Translations under genes and position numbers: made by a program
From: Afifella aestuarii
GTDB lineage: Bacteria > Pseudomonadota > Alphaproteobacteria > Rhizobiales > Afifellaceae
Direction: 5' to 3'
Assembly (NCBI RefSeq): GCF_004023665.1
Contig: NZ_SAUF01000005.1
Span: 310,001 to 374,000, forward strand
Length of the DNA stretch: 64,000 nucleotides
The notes under the pieces: generated by a model
Databases searched by the model: none
Told to the model about the DNA's origin: nothing
What the model saw: only the letters and a program-made list of their open reading frames with translations
In this document: in pieces, positions 7,859 to 17,008 of the stretch
Numbering within the stretch: the stretch's first letter is position 1
How the letters are laid out: every line of letters begins with the position of its first letter

Positions 7859-8932
7859 TCAGTCAGGCTTGCCGGGTTTTGCGAGGTGTTTGAGCCCGAG
7901 CGGGATCAGCGCCACCATGATCGCGACGCGGACGAGATGATGACAGGCCACCATCGCCGGCGCGATGTGAAGGGCGACCGCGACCACCCCCATCTCCGGG
8001 GCTCCGCCGGGCAGGAACGAGAGAAGCAGCGGCGCCGCGTCGATTCCGGTGAGCTTCGAGGCGGCAAGGGCGGCGAGGAAAGTGCTGAAGGACAGCACCA
8101 CGCCGATGATTGCCGACATCCAGCCGTCGCTCAAAATGTCTCGAAGCCGATAGCCGACGAAGCGGACACCGACATTCGCGCCTATAATGATCTGTGCGAC
8201 GATCGAGATCTGCACCGGCACATGCGCCTCGACCACGCCGAGGCTGTGGACGAAGGCGGACAGGACGAGCGGGATCAGCAGGAGACCCGAAGGCACTTTC
8301 ATCACCCGCCCGAGGAAATAACCTGCGATCGCACAGCCGAGAAGCAGCAGAAGATCGAGGGGCGACCCGTCGATTGGCGGCAGGCTGCCCGGGCGTGAGG
8401 CTCCGGCAAGATCGTAATCGCCGAGGAGGTGGATGAGGATCGGCATCGTCACCAGAAGGGCGACGAGCCGGGCGGAGTGGCAGAGCACGACCCGGCGGGG
8501 ATCCGCCCCATAGGTTTCGGCAATGACGCTGACGACCGACAAACCGCCCGGCATGGCCGCCAGAAAGGCGGTCGCGGGCGTCATCTTCGCCCATGTCCGC
8601 AGAACCAGAAAGGCGAAGAAGAAGAACGCGATCGACAACATGATCATGATCACGAGGCTGGGCCACCAGCCGGGGATCGCTTTCACCGTTTCTGGATCGA
8701 AGCCGGCCCCGAGCATCGTGCCGACGATCACCATGGCGTAGCCGCGCCAGGAGCCCGGCAGGGCGAGCCGGACCCCGAAAAGCGACAGGAGGCCGGTTGC
8801 CGAAAAACTTCCGAGCACCCATGGCAGTGGGATCGACAGCGCCGTGAACGTGAGGCCGCCGGTGAGGCCGGCGGCAAGAGTGGCAAGACCGATGAGAAGG
8901 GTTGATGCTCGGCCGGATGTCTTCTGGCTCAA
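7859..8932 (-). CDS. AbrB-family membrane protein
   Basis: A 357-residue polytopic membrane protein of the AbrB family (the Pfam membrane family often labelled AbrB or AmoA, unrelated to the Bacillus DNA-binding AbrB). The duplicated half-unit is visible: PLPWVLGSFSATGLLSL near the N-terminus and VPSGLLLIPLVLSAFVHSLG after the middle, each followed by conserved Gly-rich spans. Its ATG overlaps the tctA stop by four bases, so it is translationally coupled to the second TTT operon. Such proteins often sit beside tctA. Function is unproven; it may be an exporter or an auxiliary transport subunit. Confidence 0.82.
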   Translation of the reverse strand: MSQKTSGRASTLLIGLATLAAGLTGGLTFTALSIPLPWVLGSFSATGLLSLFGVRLALPGSWRGYAMVIVGTMLGAGFDPETVKAIPGWWPSLVIMIMLSIAFFFFAFLVLRTWAKMTPATAFLAAMPGGLSVVSVIAETYGADPRRVVLCHSARLVALLVTMPILIHLLGDYDLAGASRPGSLPPIDGSPLDLLLLLGCAIAGYFLGRVMKVPSGLLLIPLVLSAFVHSLGVVEAHVPVQISIVAQIIIGANVGVRFVGYRLRDILSDGWMSAIIGVVLSFSTFLAALAASKLTGIDAAPLLLSFLPGGAPEMGVVAVALHIAPAMVACHHLVRVAIMVALIPLGLKHLAKPGKPD

Positions 8933-10458
8933 GACGAGCCGGCGGCCGCTTCCTCCGCGCTTTGCCGGTTTTCACGATGGCGGCGCCACAGGGGCAGCAC
9001 CACCGCGGAAAGCAGAAGCAGGACGAGGAACAGGATCGCGATCGGCCGCTCGGCGAGATAGGCGAGCGGGTTGCCGCCCGAGATCTGCAATGTGCGCACC
9101 ATCTCACCCTCTGTCATGCGGCCAAGAAGCAGGCCGATGACCGTCGCTGCGACGGGATAGGAATGCCGGCGCATCATCCAGCCGAGCCCCGCAAAAACGG
9201 CGACCGTCACGGGACCAGCGATGGTGCCGGTGATACCGAACCCGCCCCAGGCACACAAGGCGAGAACGGAGGGTACGAGGTAGCTGAGCGGCACGCGTAC
9301 CACCATGCCGAGCACGCGCAGCGACAGGATGCCGACGATCGCAAGCAGGATCACCTGGCCCATATTGCCGATGATGATGGAGTAGACGACGTCCCGGTTG
9401 TCTCGGATGAAGGACGGTCCGCCCACGAGATTGTGGAAAGAGAAGGCCGCGAGGAGCACGGCCGTTGCCGCACCGCCCGGCACGCCGAGTGCCAGAAGCG
9501 CCGTCATCGATCCGCCTTCGGAGGATGAGTTCGATGATTCGGCCGCGACGACGCCCTCAGGCTCGCCCTTGCCGAACTTTTCCGGGTGATCAGAGCTGCG
9601 GCGCACTTCGCCATAGGCGACAAGATTTGCAACCGAGGAGCCGACGCCCGGCACCGCCCCGATCAGGGCGCCGATCAGGCTGCCGCGGATCAGCGTCTTC
9701 GGATAGCGAAATGTCTTGAGGAAGCCCTTGAGGAGCGCCGAGAGCGAAATCGTGCGCAGGCCCTTGGCGTCGACGAGATAGGAATTGCCGCGCAGCCGGA
9801 GAAGCTCGGAGGCGGCAAACATGCCGATCATCGCCGGGACCACCGGGATACCGTCGATGAGATAGGGATTGCCGATGGTCGTGCGCATCGTGCCGGTCGT
9901 CGACATGCCGATCTGGCTCAGAAGCAGACCGAGAAGGCCCGCATAAAGGCCCTTCGCCATGGTGCTGTCGTTGAGCGTGGCGATGAGGGTGAGCCCCCAG
10001 AACACCACCATCACCATTTCAAGCGGACCGAGTTTCAAGACGACGACCGTCAGCGGTTCGATCAGGAGAAAGAGCAGGACATAGCCGACAAAAGCGCCGA
10101 CGACCGAGGCGCCGAGGCCGAGGCCCAGTGCTTCGTTATGCCGGCCCTGACGGGCCATCGGATAGCCGTCGAAGGCGGTCGCAACGCTCGACGACGAACC
10201 GGGGATGTTCATCAAGATCGCCGTGACGCCGCCACCATAGGCGCCACCGGTGAAAATCGACGTCAGGAACAGCATCGCCTGAAGGAAATCCATGTTCCAG
10301 GTGAGCGGCAGGAAGACGGCCATCGCCATGGAGATCTGCAGGCCCGGAATGGCGCCGAAGACAAGCCCGATGAGAAGGCCAGGCAGGACATAGAGCCAGG
10401 GGCCGAAACCGCCGAAAAGTAGGTCGAGCGACTGGGAAAGTGCGAGGCCGTCGATCAT
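8929..10458 (-). CDS. tctA: Tripartite tricarboxylate transporter, large permease TctA (copy 2)
   Basis: A 509-residue TctA paralogue with the signatures GAIPGLQISMAMAVFLPL, ILMNIPGSSSSVATAFDGYP and GAVPGVGSSVANLVAYGEV. It differs from copy 1 in the first signature (QISMAMA versus GPSNGVA), the region expected to touch the substrate path, so the substrates probably differ. ATG 10458 overlaps the tctB stop; the 3' end overlaps the abrB-like gene. Confidence 0.93.
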   Translation of the reverse strand: MIDGLALSQSLDLLFGGFGPWLYVLPGLLIGLVFGAIPGLQISMAMAVFLPLTWNMDFLQAMLFLTSIFTGGAYGGGVTAILMNIPGSSSSVATAFDGYPMARQGRHNEALGLGLGASVVGAFVGYVLLFLLIEPLTVVVLKLGPLEMVMVVFWGLTLIATLNDSTMAKGLYAGLLGLLLSQIGMSTTGTMRTTIGNPYLIDGIPVVPAMIGMFAASELLRLRGNSYLVDAKGLRTISLSALLKGFLKTFRYPKTLIRGSLIGALIGAVPGVGSSVANLVAYGEVRRSSDHPEKFGKGEPEGVVAAESSNSSSEGGSMTALLALGVPGGAATAVLLAAFSFHNLVGGPSFIRDNRDVVYSIIIGNMGQVILLAIVGILSLRVLGMVVRVPLSYLVPSVLALCAWGGFGITGTIAGPVTVAVFAGLGWMMRRHSYPVAATVIGLLLGRMTEGEMVRTLQISGGNPLAYLAERPIAILFLVLLLLSAVVLPLWRRHRENRQSAEEAAAGSS

Positions 10459-10907
10459 GAAAGGACCGCCAGGGGCATGGGGAAGGGAAAGAGCGAGCCG
10501 AAGCTCTCCACCAGGAGCGCTGTAAACACGGCCGCGTAGAGCGGCGGCGCCCAGAGGCGCTTTTCACCGCTCAGATGCACCCCGATCCACACGAAGAAGA
10601 ATGTCGCGAGATCGAAGCCGACCTTGGTCAGCGCCACGCAGAAGACGCCGAAGCAGGCAAGCAGAACGACATCTCCGAGGGTCTCGTGGAGCGGCGTCCT
10701 TTCCAGGCCTTCCGGATCGTGGGGGCGCAGCAGGCTCTTGCCGAGGATGAGGGTGGCAAGCACGAGGAGCGCGATTCCGACCGGCACCACGACGATGAGA
10801 TTGTAGAGCTTCGTCGATGCGGAAATGGCGCTCCAGTTGAGATAGATCGCGGTGATCGATCCGAGGATCAGAAAGACGAGATGAGTGGGCGCGATACGCA
10901 GCGGCAT
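10455..10907 (-). CDS. tctB: Tripartite tricarboxylate transporter, small permease TctB (copy 2)
   Basis: A 150-residue protein with four hydrophobic spans, in the TctB position between tctC and tctA. The span pairs LVFLILGSITAIYLNWS and FCVALTKVGFDLATFFFVWIG fit the family. It lies 74 bases after tctC, and that gap contains a 9-bp hairpin. It overlaps tctA by four bases. Confidence 0.88.
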   Translation of the reverse strand: MPLRIAPTHLVFLILGSITAIYLNWSAISASTKLYNLIVVVPVGIALLVLATLILGKSLLRPHDPEGLERTPLHETLGDVVLLACFGVFCVALTKVGFDLATFFFVWIGVHLSGEKRLWAPPLYAAVFTALLVESFGSLFPFPMPLAVLS

Positions 10908-10951
10908 GATCTGCGACAGACCTCGGGAAAGATTTCGCCGGAAGGGTGGGA

Positions 10952-10973
10952 GGAGAGGGCAAAGGCCCTCTCC
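10952..10973 (-). other. 9-bp hairpin between tctC and tctB (copy 2)
   Basis: GGAGAGGGC (10952-10960) pairs perfectly with GCCCTCTCC (10965-10973) around AAAG. There is no U-run. Like the hairpin at 3911-3939 it separates a receptor gene from its permease genes, and probably sets the receptor-to-permease ratio through RNA stability. Confidence 0.6.
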
Positions 10974-10981
10974 AGGCGGGT

Positions 10982-11974
10982 TCAGCCCGCTACGTCGTTA
11001 AAACGCTTCAAGATCTCGAAGTTGGACTTGATGATCTCGGTGGTTTTTTCCGGCCCGAGCCATTCGGCGCCGATGCCCTGCTTCTTGAGGCTTTCGACGA
11101 ATTCCGGGTCGTCAAGAGCCGCCTTGTAGGCGTCCGTCATGCGCTGGAAGCGCTCCGGATATTTCTCCTTGAAGGTCGCATGGGCCGCGAGGCCGCGCAT
11201 CGAGCCGACGAGCGGCGGCACGGTCACGCCCTCGTCCGAGAGAGCCTCGTTCAAGGTCGGGGCGTCCCAATCCGGCAGGCGCTTCTCGGAGGCGACGGCG
11301 AGGGGGCGGATATATTCTGCAATCGACAGCGACCCGTCGGCGCCGAGCACGGTCATGTCGACCTGCCCGCCGGCTGCGGCGGTGCGGGCTGCTGAGCCCG
11401 ATTCGTAGGTGACGATGTTCACGTCATCCTCCGAAAGGCCGTAGCCTTCGAGCATCAGGAGCGCGTTGATGTAGCCCGTGGAGCCGGGAACGACGCTGAT
11501 CGAATGCTTGCCCGGCTCTTCCTTGATGGCGGCGGCGAACTCGTCGAGCGTCTTGTAAGGAAGATCCTTGTTGAGCGCGAAGAGATCGATATCCGTCCAC
11601 TGGCCGTTGATGAAGGCGAAGTCGTCGAGCGTGTAGTCGGCGTCTTTCTGCAGGATGGCGTTGCTGATGTAGGGGTGGATCGATGTTGCCAGGAAGAAGC
11701 TGCCATCGTCCGGCATGTTGAGGAAGTAGGTGTGGCCCACATGGCCGCCACCACCCTTCTGGTTGACCACCCGGATCGGCACGCCGAGTTCATCCTGCAT
11801 CTTCTGCGCCAGCATGCGTGCGGTGCGGTCGGCCGAGCCGCCCGGTCCGAGCGCCACCACGAAGGTGATCTGCTGGTTCGGCCAGTCGTCCTGCGCCTGT
11901 GCCGAGATCGATGTTCCGAGCAAGGTCATGCCGGCGACGAGGCCGGCCAATGCGGAGCGTCTGGTGAGTTTCAT
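10982..11974 (-). CDS. tctC: TctC/Bug-family periplasmic substrate-binding receptor (copy 2)
   Basis: A 330-residue Bug receptor with a clear signal peptide (KLTRRSALAGLVAGMTLLG, cleavage near AQA-QDD). The mature part has FVVALGPGGSADRTARML and VVNQKGGGGHVGHTYF, the two ligand loops of the family. It differs strongly from the receptor at 3948-4943. It is the first gene of the tctCBA-abrB operon and is divergent from the GntR regulator, with a 215-base promoter region between them. Confidence 0.92.
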   Translation of the reverse strand: MKLTRRSALAGLVAGMTLLGTSISAQAQDDWPNQQITFVVALGPGGSADRTARMLAQKMQDELGVPIRVVNQKGGGGHVGHTYFLNMPDDGSFFLATSIHPYISNAILQKDADYTLDDFAFINGQWTDIDLFALNKDLPYKTLDEFAAAIKEEPGKHSISVVPGSTGYINALLMLEGYGLSEDDVNIVTYESGSAARTAAAGGQVDMTVLGADGSLSIAEYIRPLAVASEKRLPDWDAPTLNEALSDEGVTVPPLVGSMRGLAAHATFKEKYPERFQRMTDAYKAALDDPEFVESLKKQGIGAEWLGPEKTTEIIKSNFEILKRFNDVAG

Positions 11975-12188
11975 AATCGTCCTCCCGCTTTTGTTATCTT
12001 GGCGGAATTTGCATCGCCGAGCGAGAATGTCAACAATGTGAGAGAGGTGGCGGCACTGCCTCGGGCAATAGGGGACGCTTGTCAGAGGCGTACTATTCTT
12101 CTAAGTGAGGCAAAACAGGGGGTTGCGGCCCTAAATTGAATCTGCCTCGTCATTGAGCAGAAAACGCCGCTAGTGTTGGGGGAGGCAT

Positions 12189-12200
12189 ATTGTCGACAAT
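12189..12200. promoter_or_regulatory. Palindrome over the GntR start codon
   Basis: ATTGTCGACAAT is a perfect 12-base palindrome whose TTG (12190-12192) is the start codon of the GntR gene. Its TTGT..ACAA core resembles FadR-subfamily operators. A regulator bound here would block its own transcription or translation start; this is inference. Confidence 0.5.
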
Positions 12201-12867
12201 TGCAGTCAGGCACGGCGATTCCTCTGCCGCCATTCTGGAGCGTCTGCGGACCGATATCCTGGCCGGACGCCTGGTTCCTGGAGAGCGCCTCGGCGAAGTG
12301 GCTCTGGCGCGACGCTTCGAGGTGAGCCGCGGGCCGGTCCGCGAGGCGCTGCGGCTTCTGGCAGATGCCGGGCTCGTCAGTTTCACGCCCAATGTGGGCG
12401 CGCGCGTGCGCGAACTCTCCCTCGCGGACGCCCGTGTCCTCTATGAGCTGCGCGAAGCGCTGGAGGCTGAAGCCGCAAGGCTTGCGGCACTCAGGGCGAC
12501 GCCGGAAGAGGCGCAGGATCTCGGTGCGCTCTTGAAGCAGCACGCAGGCGAGATCGCCGCCCATCCCGTGGGCGCTTACTTTCAAAGCGGTGGCGATGCG
12601 GATTTTCACATCGTCATCGCCAGGCTTTCAGGAAACCCGCTCATCCTGCGGCTTCTCGATTCGGAGCTTTATCCGCAGCTCTCCCTTCTCCGCCGCCGCC
12701 ATGGCCGCGTGCAGGGCCGGGGCCGCGAGGCGCTGATCGAACACGAGCGCATCCAGGAAGCGATCGCAGCTGGCGACGGCGAACTCGCCGGACTTTTGAT
12801 GCGCCGGCATATCCGCGCGAGCTGGACCTCGCTTGCCGGCGAACTCTCTCAAGAGGAGGAACGATGA
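12190..12867 (+). CDS. GntR-family (FCD domain) transcriptional regulator
   Basis: A 225-residue GntR regulator of the FadR/FCD subfamily. The N-terminal winged helix spans about residues 10-75 (LGEVALARRFEVSRGPVREAL is the recognition part). The C-terminal FCD domain has the metal-ligand histidines in ADFHIVIARL, ALIEHERIQEAI and LMRRHIRASW; this domain usually senses a carboxylate. It starts at TTG 12190 after GGGGAGG. It overlaps the prpF-like gene by ATGA, and is divergent from tctC copy 2, so it probably controls both directions. Confidence 0.92.
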   Translation: MSTIAVRHGDSSAAILERLRTDILAGRLVPGERLGEVALARRFEVSRGPVREALRLLADAGLVSFTPNVGARVRELSLADARVLYELREALEAEAARLAALRATPEEAQDLGALLKQHAGEIAAHPVGAYFQSGGDADFHIVIARLSGNPLILRLLDSELYPQLSLLRRRHGRVQGRGREALIEHERIQEAIAAGDGELAGLLMRRHIRASWTSLAGELSQEEER

Positions 12868-14018
12868 CCCAGCAGCGCATTCCGGCTGTTTTCATGCGCG
12901 GCGGCACCTCGAAGGCGATCATGTTGAAGGAGCAGGATCTGCCTGAGGACCGCGCTCTGTGGCCGGCGCTTTTTCGCAAGATGCTCGGCAGTCCCGATCC
13001 GAACGGGAGGCAGCTCGATGGCCTCGGCGGCGGCATTTCTTCGCTGAGCAAGATTTGCGTCATCGGCCCTTCGTCGCGCCCCGATGCGGATGTCGACTAC
13101 ACGTTCGCCCAGGTTTCGGTGAAAACCGACGCGGTCGATTTCAGCGGCAATTGCGGCAATATGAGTTCGGCCGTCGGCCCTTTTGCCGCCGACGAGAAAA
13201 TGGTTGCTGCGCCGCGCGACGGCGAGGCCACGGTCCGCATCCACAACACCAACACGGGCAAGATCATCCGCTCCGTCTTCCGGATGGCCGGCGGTGAGGC
13301 AGCGGTCGAGGGCGATGCGGTGTTGCCCGGCGTGGCCGGGAGTGGGGCGCCGGTGCGACTGGAATTCCTGCATCCGGCCGGGACGCGCGGCAAAGGTCTT
13401 CTGCCGGCGGGCGAAGCGCTCACCCGGCTTACGAAGCGTGACGGCAGTGCGGTCGAGGCGAGCCTCATCGATGCCGCGATCCCGACCTGCTTCCTCCCGG
13501 CGTCGGCGCTTGGTGTCGATCCGACGATCATGCCGGACGCCCTCGATGCGGCGGGAGACGTGCTGGAGGAGATCGAGCATCTCCGGCGGCAGGCATCCGT
13601 TGCCATGGGCATCGCTTCGAGCGTGGACGAGGCGGCGAAGATCATCGCCATTCCGAAGATCGGCTTCGTCGCTGCTCCGTCCTCGTTCTCTGACCTGTCC
13701 GGTTCTGCTCTCGCGCCCGACGACTTCGACATCCTCGTGCGCATGATTTCGGCGGCTCAGCCGCATCGTGCCGTTCCCATCACCTGCTCGCTTGCTCTGG
13801 CGAGCGCGGCCGCGGTCGAGGGAGGTGTCGTGCGCGCGCTGCTCAAGCCGGAGACAGATTTGAGCCGGCTTCGGCTCGGCACGCCGAGCGGCATCGTGAC
13901 CGTCGGCGTGAAGGTGAACGGCGAGAACGCAGGTGTCCCGGCAATCGAAGCCGCACATGTTCTCCGGACCCAGCGCCGCCTCATGGAAGGCGCGGTCTGC
14001 ATCCCCAACCCATCGTGA
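12864..14018 (+). CDS. PrpF-family isomerase (methylaconitate / oxalomesaconate tautomerase-like)
   Basis: A 384-residue member of the PrpF family, which shifts double bonds in unsaturated tricarboxylates such as methylaconitate or 4-oxalomesaconate. The N-terminal VFMRGGTSKAIML and the active-site FSGNCGNMSSAVG, with its conserved Cys, are intact, as is the C-terminal GIVTVGVKVN. It overlaps the GntR stop by four bases and is 53 bases before the lyase start. It works without a linked acnD or prpD here, so a non-propionate route is possible: isomerisation of an imported unsaturated tricarboxylate. Confidence 0.85.
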   Translation: MTQQRIPAVFMRGGTSKAIMLKEQDLPEDRALWPALFRKMLGSPDPNGRQLDGLGGGISSLSKICVIGPSSRPDADVDYTFAQVSVKTDAVDFSGNCGNMSSAVGPFAADEKMVAAPRDGEATVRIHNTNTGKIIRSVFRMAGGEAAVEGDAVLPGVAGSGAPVRLEFLHPAGTRGKGLLPAGEALTRLTKRDGSAVEASLIDAAIPTCFLPASALGVDPTIMPDALDAAGDVLEEIEHLRRQASVAMGIASSVDEAAKIIAIPKIGFVAAPSSFSDLSGSALAPDDFDILVRMISAAQPHRAVPITCSLALASAAAVEGGVVRALLKPETDLSRLRLGTPSGIVTVGVKVNGENAGVPAIEAAHVLRTQRRLMEGAVCIPNPS

Positions 14019-14021
14019 ATT

Positions 14022-14059
14022 CCCCAAAGTGGAAAACAATCCCCAAAGTGGAAAACAAT
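14022..14059 (+). repeat. Tandem 19-bp repeat between prpF-like and prpB-like genes
   Basis: CCCCAAAGTGGAAAACAAT occurs twice in direct tandem (14022-14040 and 14041-14059), immediately before the Shine-Dalgarno AAGGAG (14061-14066). The copies are identical, so this is either a recent duplication or a two-site binding element in the intercistronic leader. Confidence 0.9.
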
Positions 14060-14071
14060 CAAGGAGTGCCC

Positions 14072-15001
14072 ATGACCGAGACACCGAACAGACCCGTATG
14101 GTTGGAAGAGCCGCTTCCGCGCGATCTTGGCGCCGCGCTTGCCAAGAAATGGGCCTCCGGCGAATTCCTGCAGATCGCGGGTGCTCACGATCCGATGGCC
14201 GCGCTTGTGGCGCGCAAGGCAGGGTTTGAGGCGTTGTATCTTTCCGGGGCGGCGCTCACGGCGTCTCTCGGCCTGCCGGATCTCGGTCTCCTGACCATGG
14301 AAGAGCTCGTCGGCCGGGCGCGTGCAATCATCCGCGTGACGAGGCTTCCCCTGGTCGTTGATGGCGACACGGGCTTTGGCGAGGCTTTGAACGCCATGCG
14401 CCTCATTCGCGAACTCGAGGACGTGGGTGTGGCGGCCGTGCAGCTCGAAGACCAGGTGATGCCGAAGAAATGCGGCCATCTGAACGGCAAGCAGCTCGTT
14501 GCCGCCGAAGACATGGCCCAGAAGGTCGCCGCAGCCGCCCGCGCGCGGCGCGATCTCAAGATCATCGCCCGCACCGACGCGGCGGCTAGCGAAGGTGTCG
14601 AGGCCGCGATCGAGCGCGCGCGCCTTTATATCGAGGCCGGGGCCGATGCGATTTTCCCCGAGGCGCTCGAAGGCGAAGAGCAGTTCCGCCAGTTCGCTTC
14701 GGCCATCAAGGTGCCGCTCCTTGCCAATATGACGGAGTTTGGCCGCACGCCGCAGACGTCGGCCGCAGAGTTTGCCGAGATGGGTTATGCGATGGCGATC
14801 TGGCCGGTTTCGAGCCTGCGCATCTGCGCACATGCCATGGAAAAGTTCTTCACCGAGCTGAAGACCACGGGCACCGCGGCCGGCACGGTGAAGGACATGC
14901 AGAGCCGGGCCGAGCTCTACGACATCATCAATTATTTCGGTTACGAGTCTTTGGACAAGAAGGTCCTGCGGACGGTCCTCGACCCGGCCTTTGCGGCGTA
15001 A
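14072..15001 (+). CDS. prpB: Methylisocitrate lyase-like enzyme (isocitrate lyase/PEP mutase superfamily)
   Basis: A 309-residue member of the isocitrate lyase/PEP mutase superfamily. The active-site motif KKCGHLNGK (catalytic Cys) and the metal-binding VVDGDTGFGEALN and LEDQ are intact. The family cleaves 2-methylisocitrate to pyruvate and succinate; dimethylmalate lyase is a close alternative. I chose ATG 14072 because AAGGAG lies 5 bases upstream; the frame is open further up (from 14015), but only through the 19-bp repeats. It follows the PrpF-like gene in the GntR operon. Without prpC and prpD nearby, the true substrate may be another branched hydroxy-acid. Confidence 0.87.
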   Translation: MTETPNRPVWLEEPLPRDLGAALAKKWASGEFLQIAGAHDPMAALVARKAGFEALYLSGAALTASLGLPDLGLLTMEELVGRARAIIRVTRLPLVVDGDTGFGEALNAMRLIRELEDVGVAAVQLEDQVMPKKCGHLNGKQLVAAEDMAQKVAAAARARRDLKIIARTDAAASEGVEAAIERARLYIEAGADAIFPEALEGEEQFRQFASAIKVPLLANMTEFGRTPQTSAAEFAEMGYAMAIWPVSSLRICAHAMEKFFTELKTTGTAAGTVKDMQSRAELYDIINYFGYESLDKKVLRTVLDPAFAA

Positions 15002-15017
15002 TCGGAGCTTGCTTCTG

Positions 15018-15054
15018 ATTGACGCCGGCGCGATTTGCCGTGGCCGGCGTCAAT
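15018..15054. terminator. 12-bp perfect hairpin between convergent genes
   Basis: ATTGACGCCGGC (15018-15029) pairs with GCCGGCGTCAAT (15043-15054). It sits after prpB and overlaps the stop of macB, so it can end transcription from both sides, though no U-run is present. Confidence 0.6.
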
Positions 15055-17005
15055 CCCGGGCGAGTGCGGCGACCGGATCGAGCCTGGAGGCATTGCGTGC
15101 CGGCAGATAGCCGAAGACGATGCCGATGAGGCTTGAGCAGAGAAACGCCGCGACGATCGAGACGGGCGAGTAGATGAGCTTGAAGCTCGATCCGAGCGCA
15201 TCGAAAAGGGCGCCGAAGCCGAGCGCCAAGGCGATGCCGAGCACGCCGCCGATCAGGCAGACGAGCACGCCCTCGATCAGGAATTGCTGCAGGATGTCGC
15301 TCTGGCGGGCACCGACAGCCATACGTACGCCGATCTCGTTGATGCGCTCAGACACCGAAACGAGCATGATGTTCATGACGCCGATCCCGCCCACGATCAG
15401 CGAAATGAGGGCGATGGAGGCGATCAGGACGGTCAAGGTTTCCGTCGTCTCCGTGATCGTCTGACGGATGTCGTCCGTATTGAGAATGAAGAAATCCTTC
15501 GAGCCGTGACGCCGGGTGAGGAGCTCCGTCACGGCCTGTTCGGCGGTATCGGTGGACGTATCGTCGGCGACGCGCACGGTGATGCTTCTAAGTGACTGGT
15601 CGCCCAGGAAACGCGCCTGCACCGTCGTATAAGGCAGGTAGAGGTTGAGGTTGCTGCTGGCGCCGAAGCCGCTTTGTTGGGCGCCTGCGACCCCGACGAT
15701 GCGACAGGGCACCTTGCCGACCAGAATGACCTGGCCGACCGGGCTGCCGTCGAAGTCAGCGAACAGAGATTGCCGGGTATTGTCGTCGATGACGACGTCT
15801 TTCTCCAACCGCCTCACGCTCTCCTGATTGAAGAAGCTGCCGGCGGCGAGCGTCGTGCCCCGAGCCTCGAAATACTGCGCGCCGACACCGTTGACGAGCG
15901 CACTCGCTTCGATCGAGCCGAAACGCACGTTGGCGCTTGTGGAGACCGTCGGCGTGACAGCCGCAACATAGGGCTGGCCGGCGAGGGCGTCCGCATCGGA
16001 GACGACCAGCGTCGTGATTTTCCCCGAGCGCACGTCGCCGAAATCCTTGCCGGGAAAGACCTCCAGCGTGTTCGTGCCGAGGCTTGAGATTTGCGACAGA
16101 ACCTGCTGCCGCGATCCTTCGCCGAGCGCCACCACGCAGACGACGGACGCAATGCCGATGATGATGCCGAGCATCGTCAGAAACGTTCTGAGCTTGTGGG
16201 CGCGCATGGCGAGCAGTGCCATGCGAAAGGCTTCCCCGAAACGATCGACCGCGGCGCGCACACGCCCGCGCCGCCGGTCCTCTGCGATCTCTCCGGCAAT
16301 CTGTTGCCCGTCCGCCTTGGCGCTGCGGGTGTCGGAAATGATCTCGCCATCGCTGATTTCGATGATCCGCTCGGCGCGCGCCGCGACATTCATGTCGTGC
16401 GTCACCAGGATGACGGTCTTGCCCTCTCGGTTGAGCTCTTCGAGGATCTTCAGGACTTCTTCGCCGGAATGCTTGTCGAGGGCCCCGGTCGGCTCGTCGG
16501 CGAGGATCACCTGCGCGCCGTTCATCAGTGCACGGGCGATGGAGACGCGTTGCTGCTGGCCTCCGGAGAGCTGGCCGGGCCGGTGCTCCAGCCGGTCTGC
16601 CATGCCAAGCCGTGCCAGAAGCTCTTCGGCCCGCTCTTCGCGCTCCGCCGGTGGCTGGCCGGCATAGATCGCGGGGATTTCGACGTTGCCGAGGGCCGTC
16701 AGCTCCGAAAGCAGATGATAGCGCTGGAAGATGAAGCCGAAATGCTCCCGCCGAAGCGCTGCCAGCTGATCGGGTTCGAGTGCCGACGTCTCCTGCCCGG
16801 AAATCCTGTAGCTTCCCGCTGTCGCACGGTCGAGACAGCCGAGAATGTTCATCAGCGTCGATTTTCCGGAGCCGGAGGCGCCGACGATCGCGACCATTTC
16901 TCCGGCATCGATCTGAAGGTCGATATCCTTGAGAACTGCGATCGTGTCCTCACCGGCGGGAAACTCCCGCCGAAGCTTCTCGAGCGTAATGAGAGGTGTG
17001 GCCAA
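15050..17005 (-). CDS. macB: MacB-type ABC transporter (ATPase plus permease)
   Basis: A 651-residue MacB. The N-terminal ATPase has Walker [10 protein letters not shown], signature [15 protein letters not shown] and Walker [13 protein letters not shown]. It is followed by the first transmembrane helix (about residue 280, [19 protein letters not shown]), a large periplasmic domain and three C-terminal helices. MacB drives a tripartite pump with MacA and an outer-membrane channel, exporting macrolides, peptides or siderophores from the periplasm. The gene is 3 bases from macA and ends the five-gene efflux operon. Confidence 0.94.
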   Translation of the reverse strand: MATPLITLEKLRREFPAGEDTIAVLKDIDLQIDAGEMVAIVGASGSGKSTLMNILGCLDRATAGSYRISGQETSALEPDQLAALRREHFGFIFQRYHLLSELTALGNVEIPAIYAGQPPAEREERAEELLARLGMADRLEHRPGQLSGGQQQRVSIARALMNGAQVILADEPTGALDKHSGEEVLKILEELNREGKTVILVTHDMNVAARAERIIEISDGEIISDTRSAKADGQQIAGEIAEDRRRGRVRAAVDRFGEAFRMALLAMRAHKLRTFLTMLGIIIGIASVVCVVALGEGSRQQVLSQISSLGTNTLEVFPGKDFGDVRSGKITTLVVSDADALAGQPYVAAVTPTVSTSANVRFGSIEASALVNGVGAQYFEARGTTLAAGSFFNQESVRRLEKDVVIDDNTRQSLFADFDGSPVGQVILVGKVPCRIVGVAGAQQSGFGASSNLNLYLPYTTVQARFLGDQSLRSITVRVADDTSTDTAEQAVTELLTRRHGSKDFFILNTDDIRQTITETTETLTVLIASIALISLIVGGIGVMNIMLVSVSERINEIGVRMAVGARQSDILQQFLIEGVLVCLIGGVLGIALALGFGALFDALGSSFKLIYSPVSIVAAFLCSSLIGIVFGYLPARNASRLDPVAALARD

Positions 17006-17008
17006 TGC

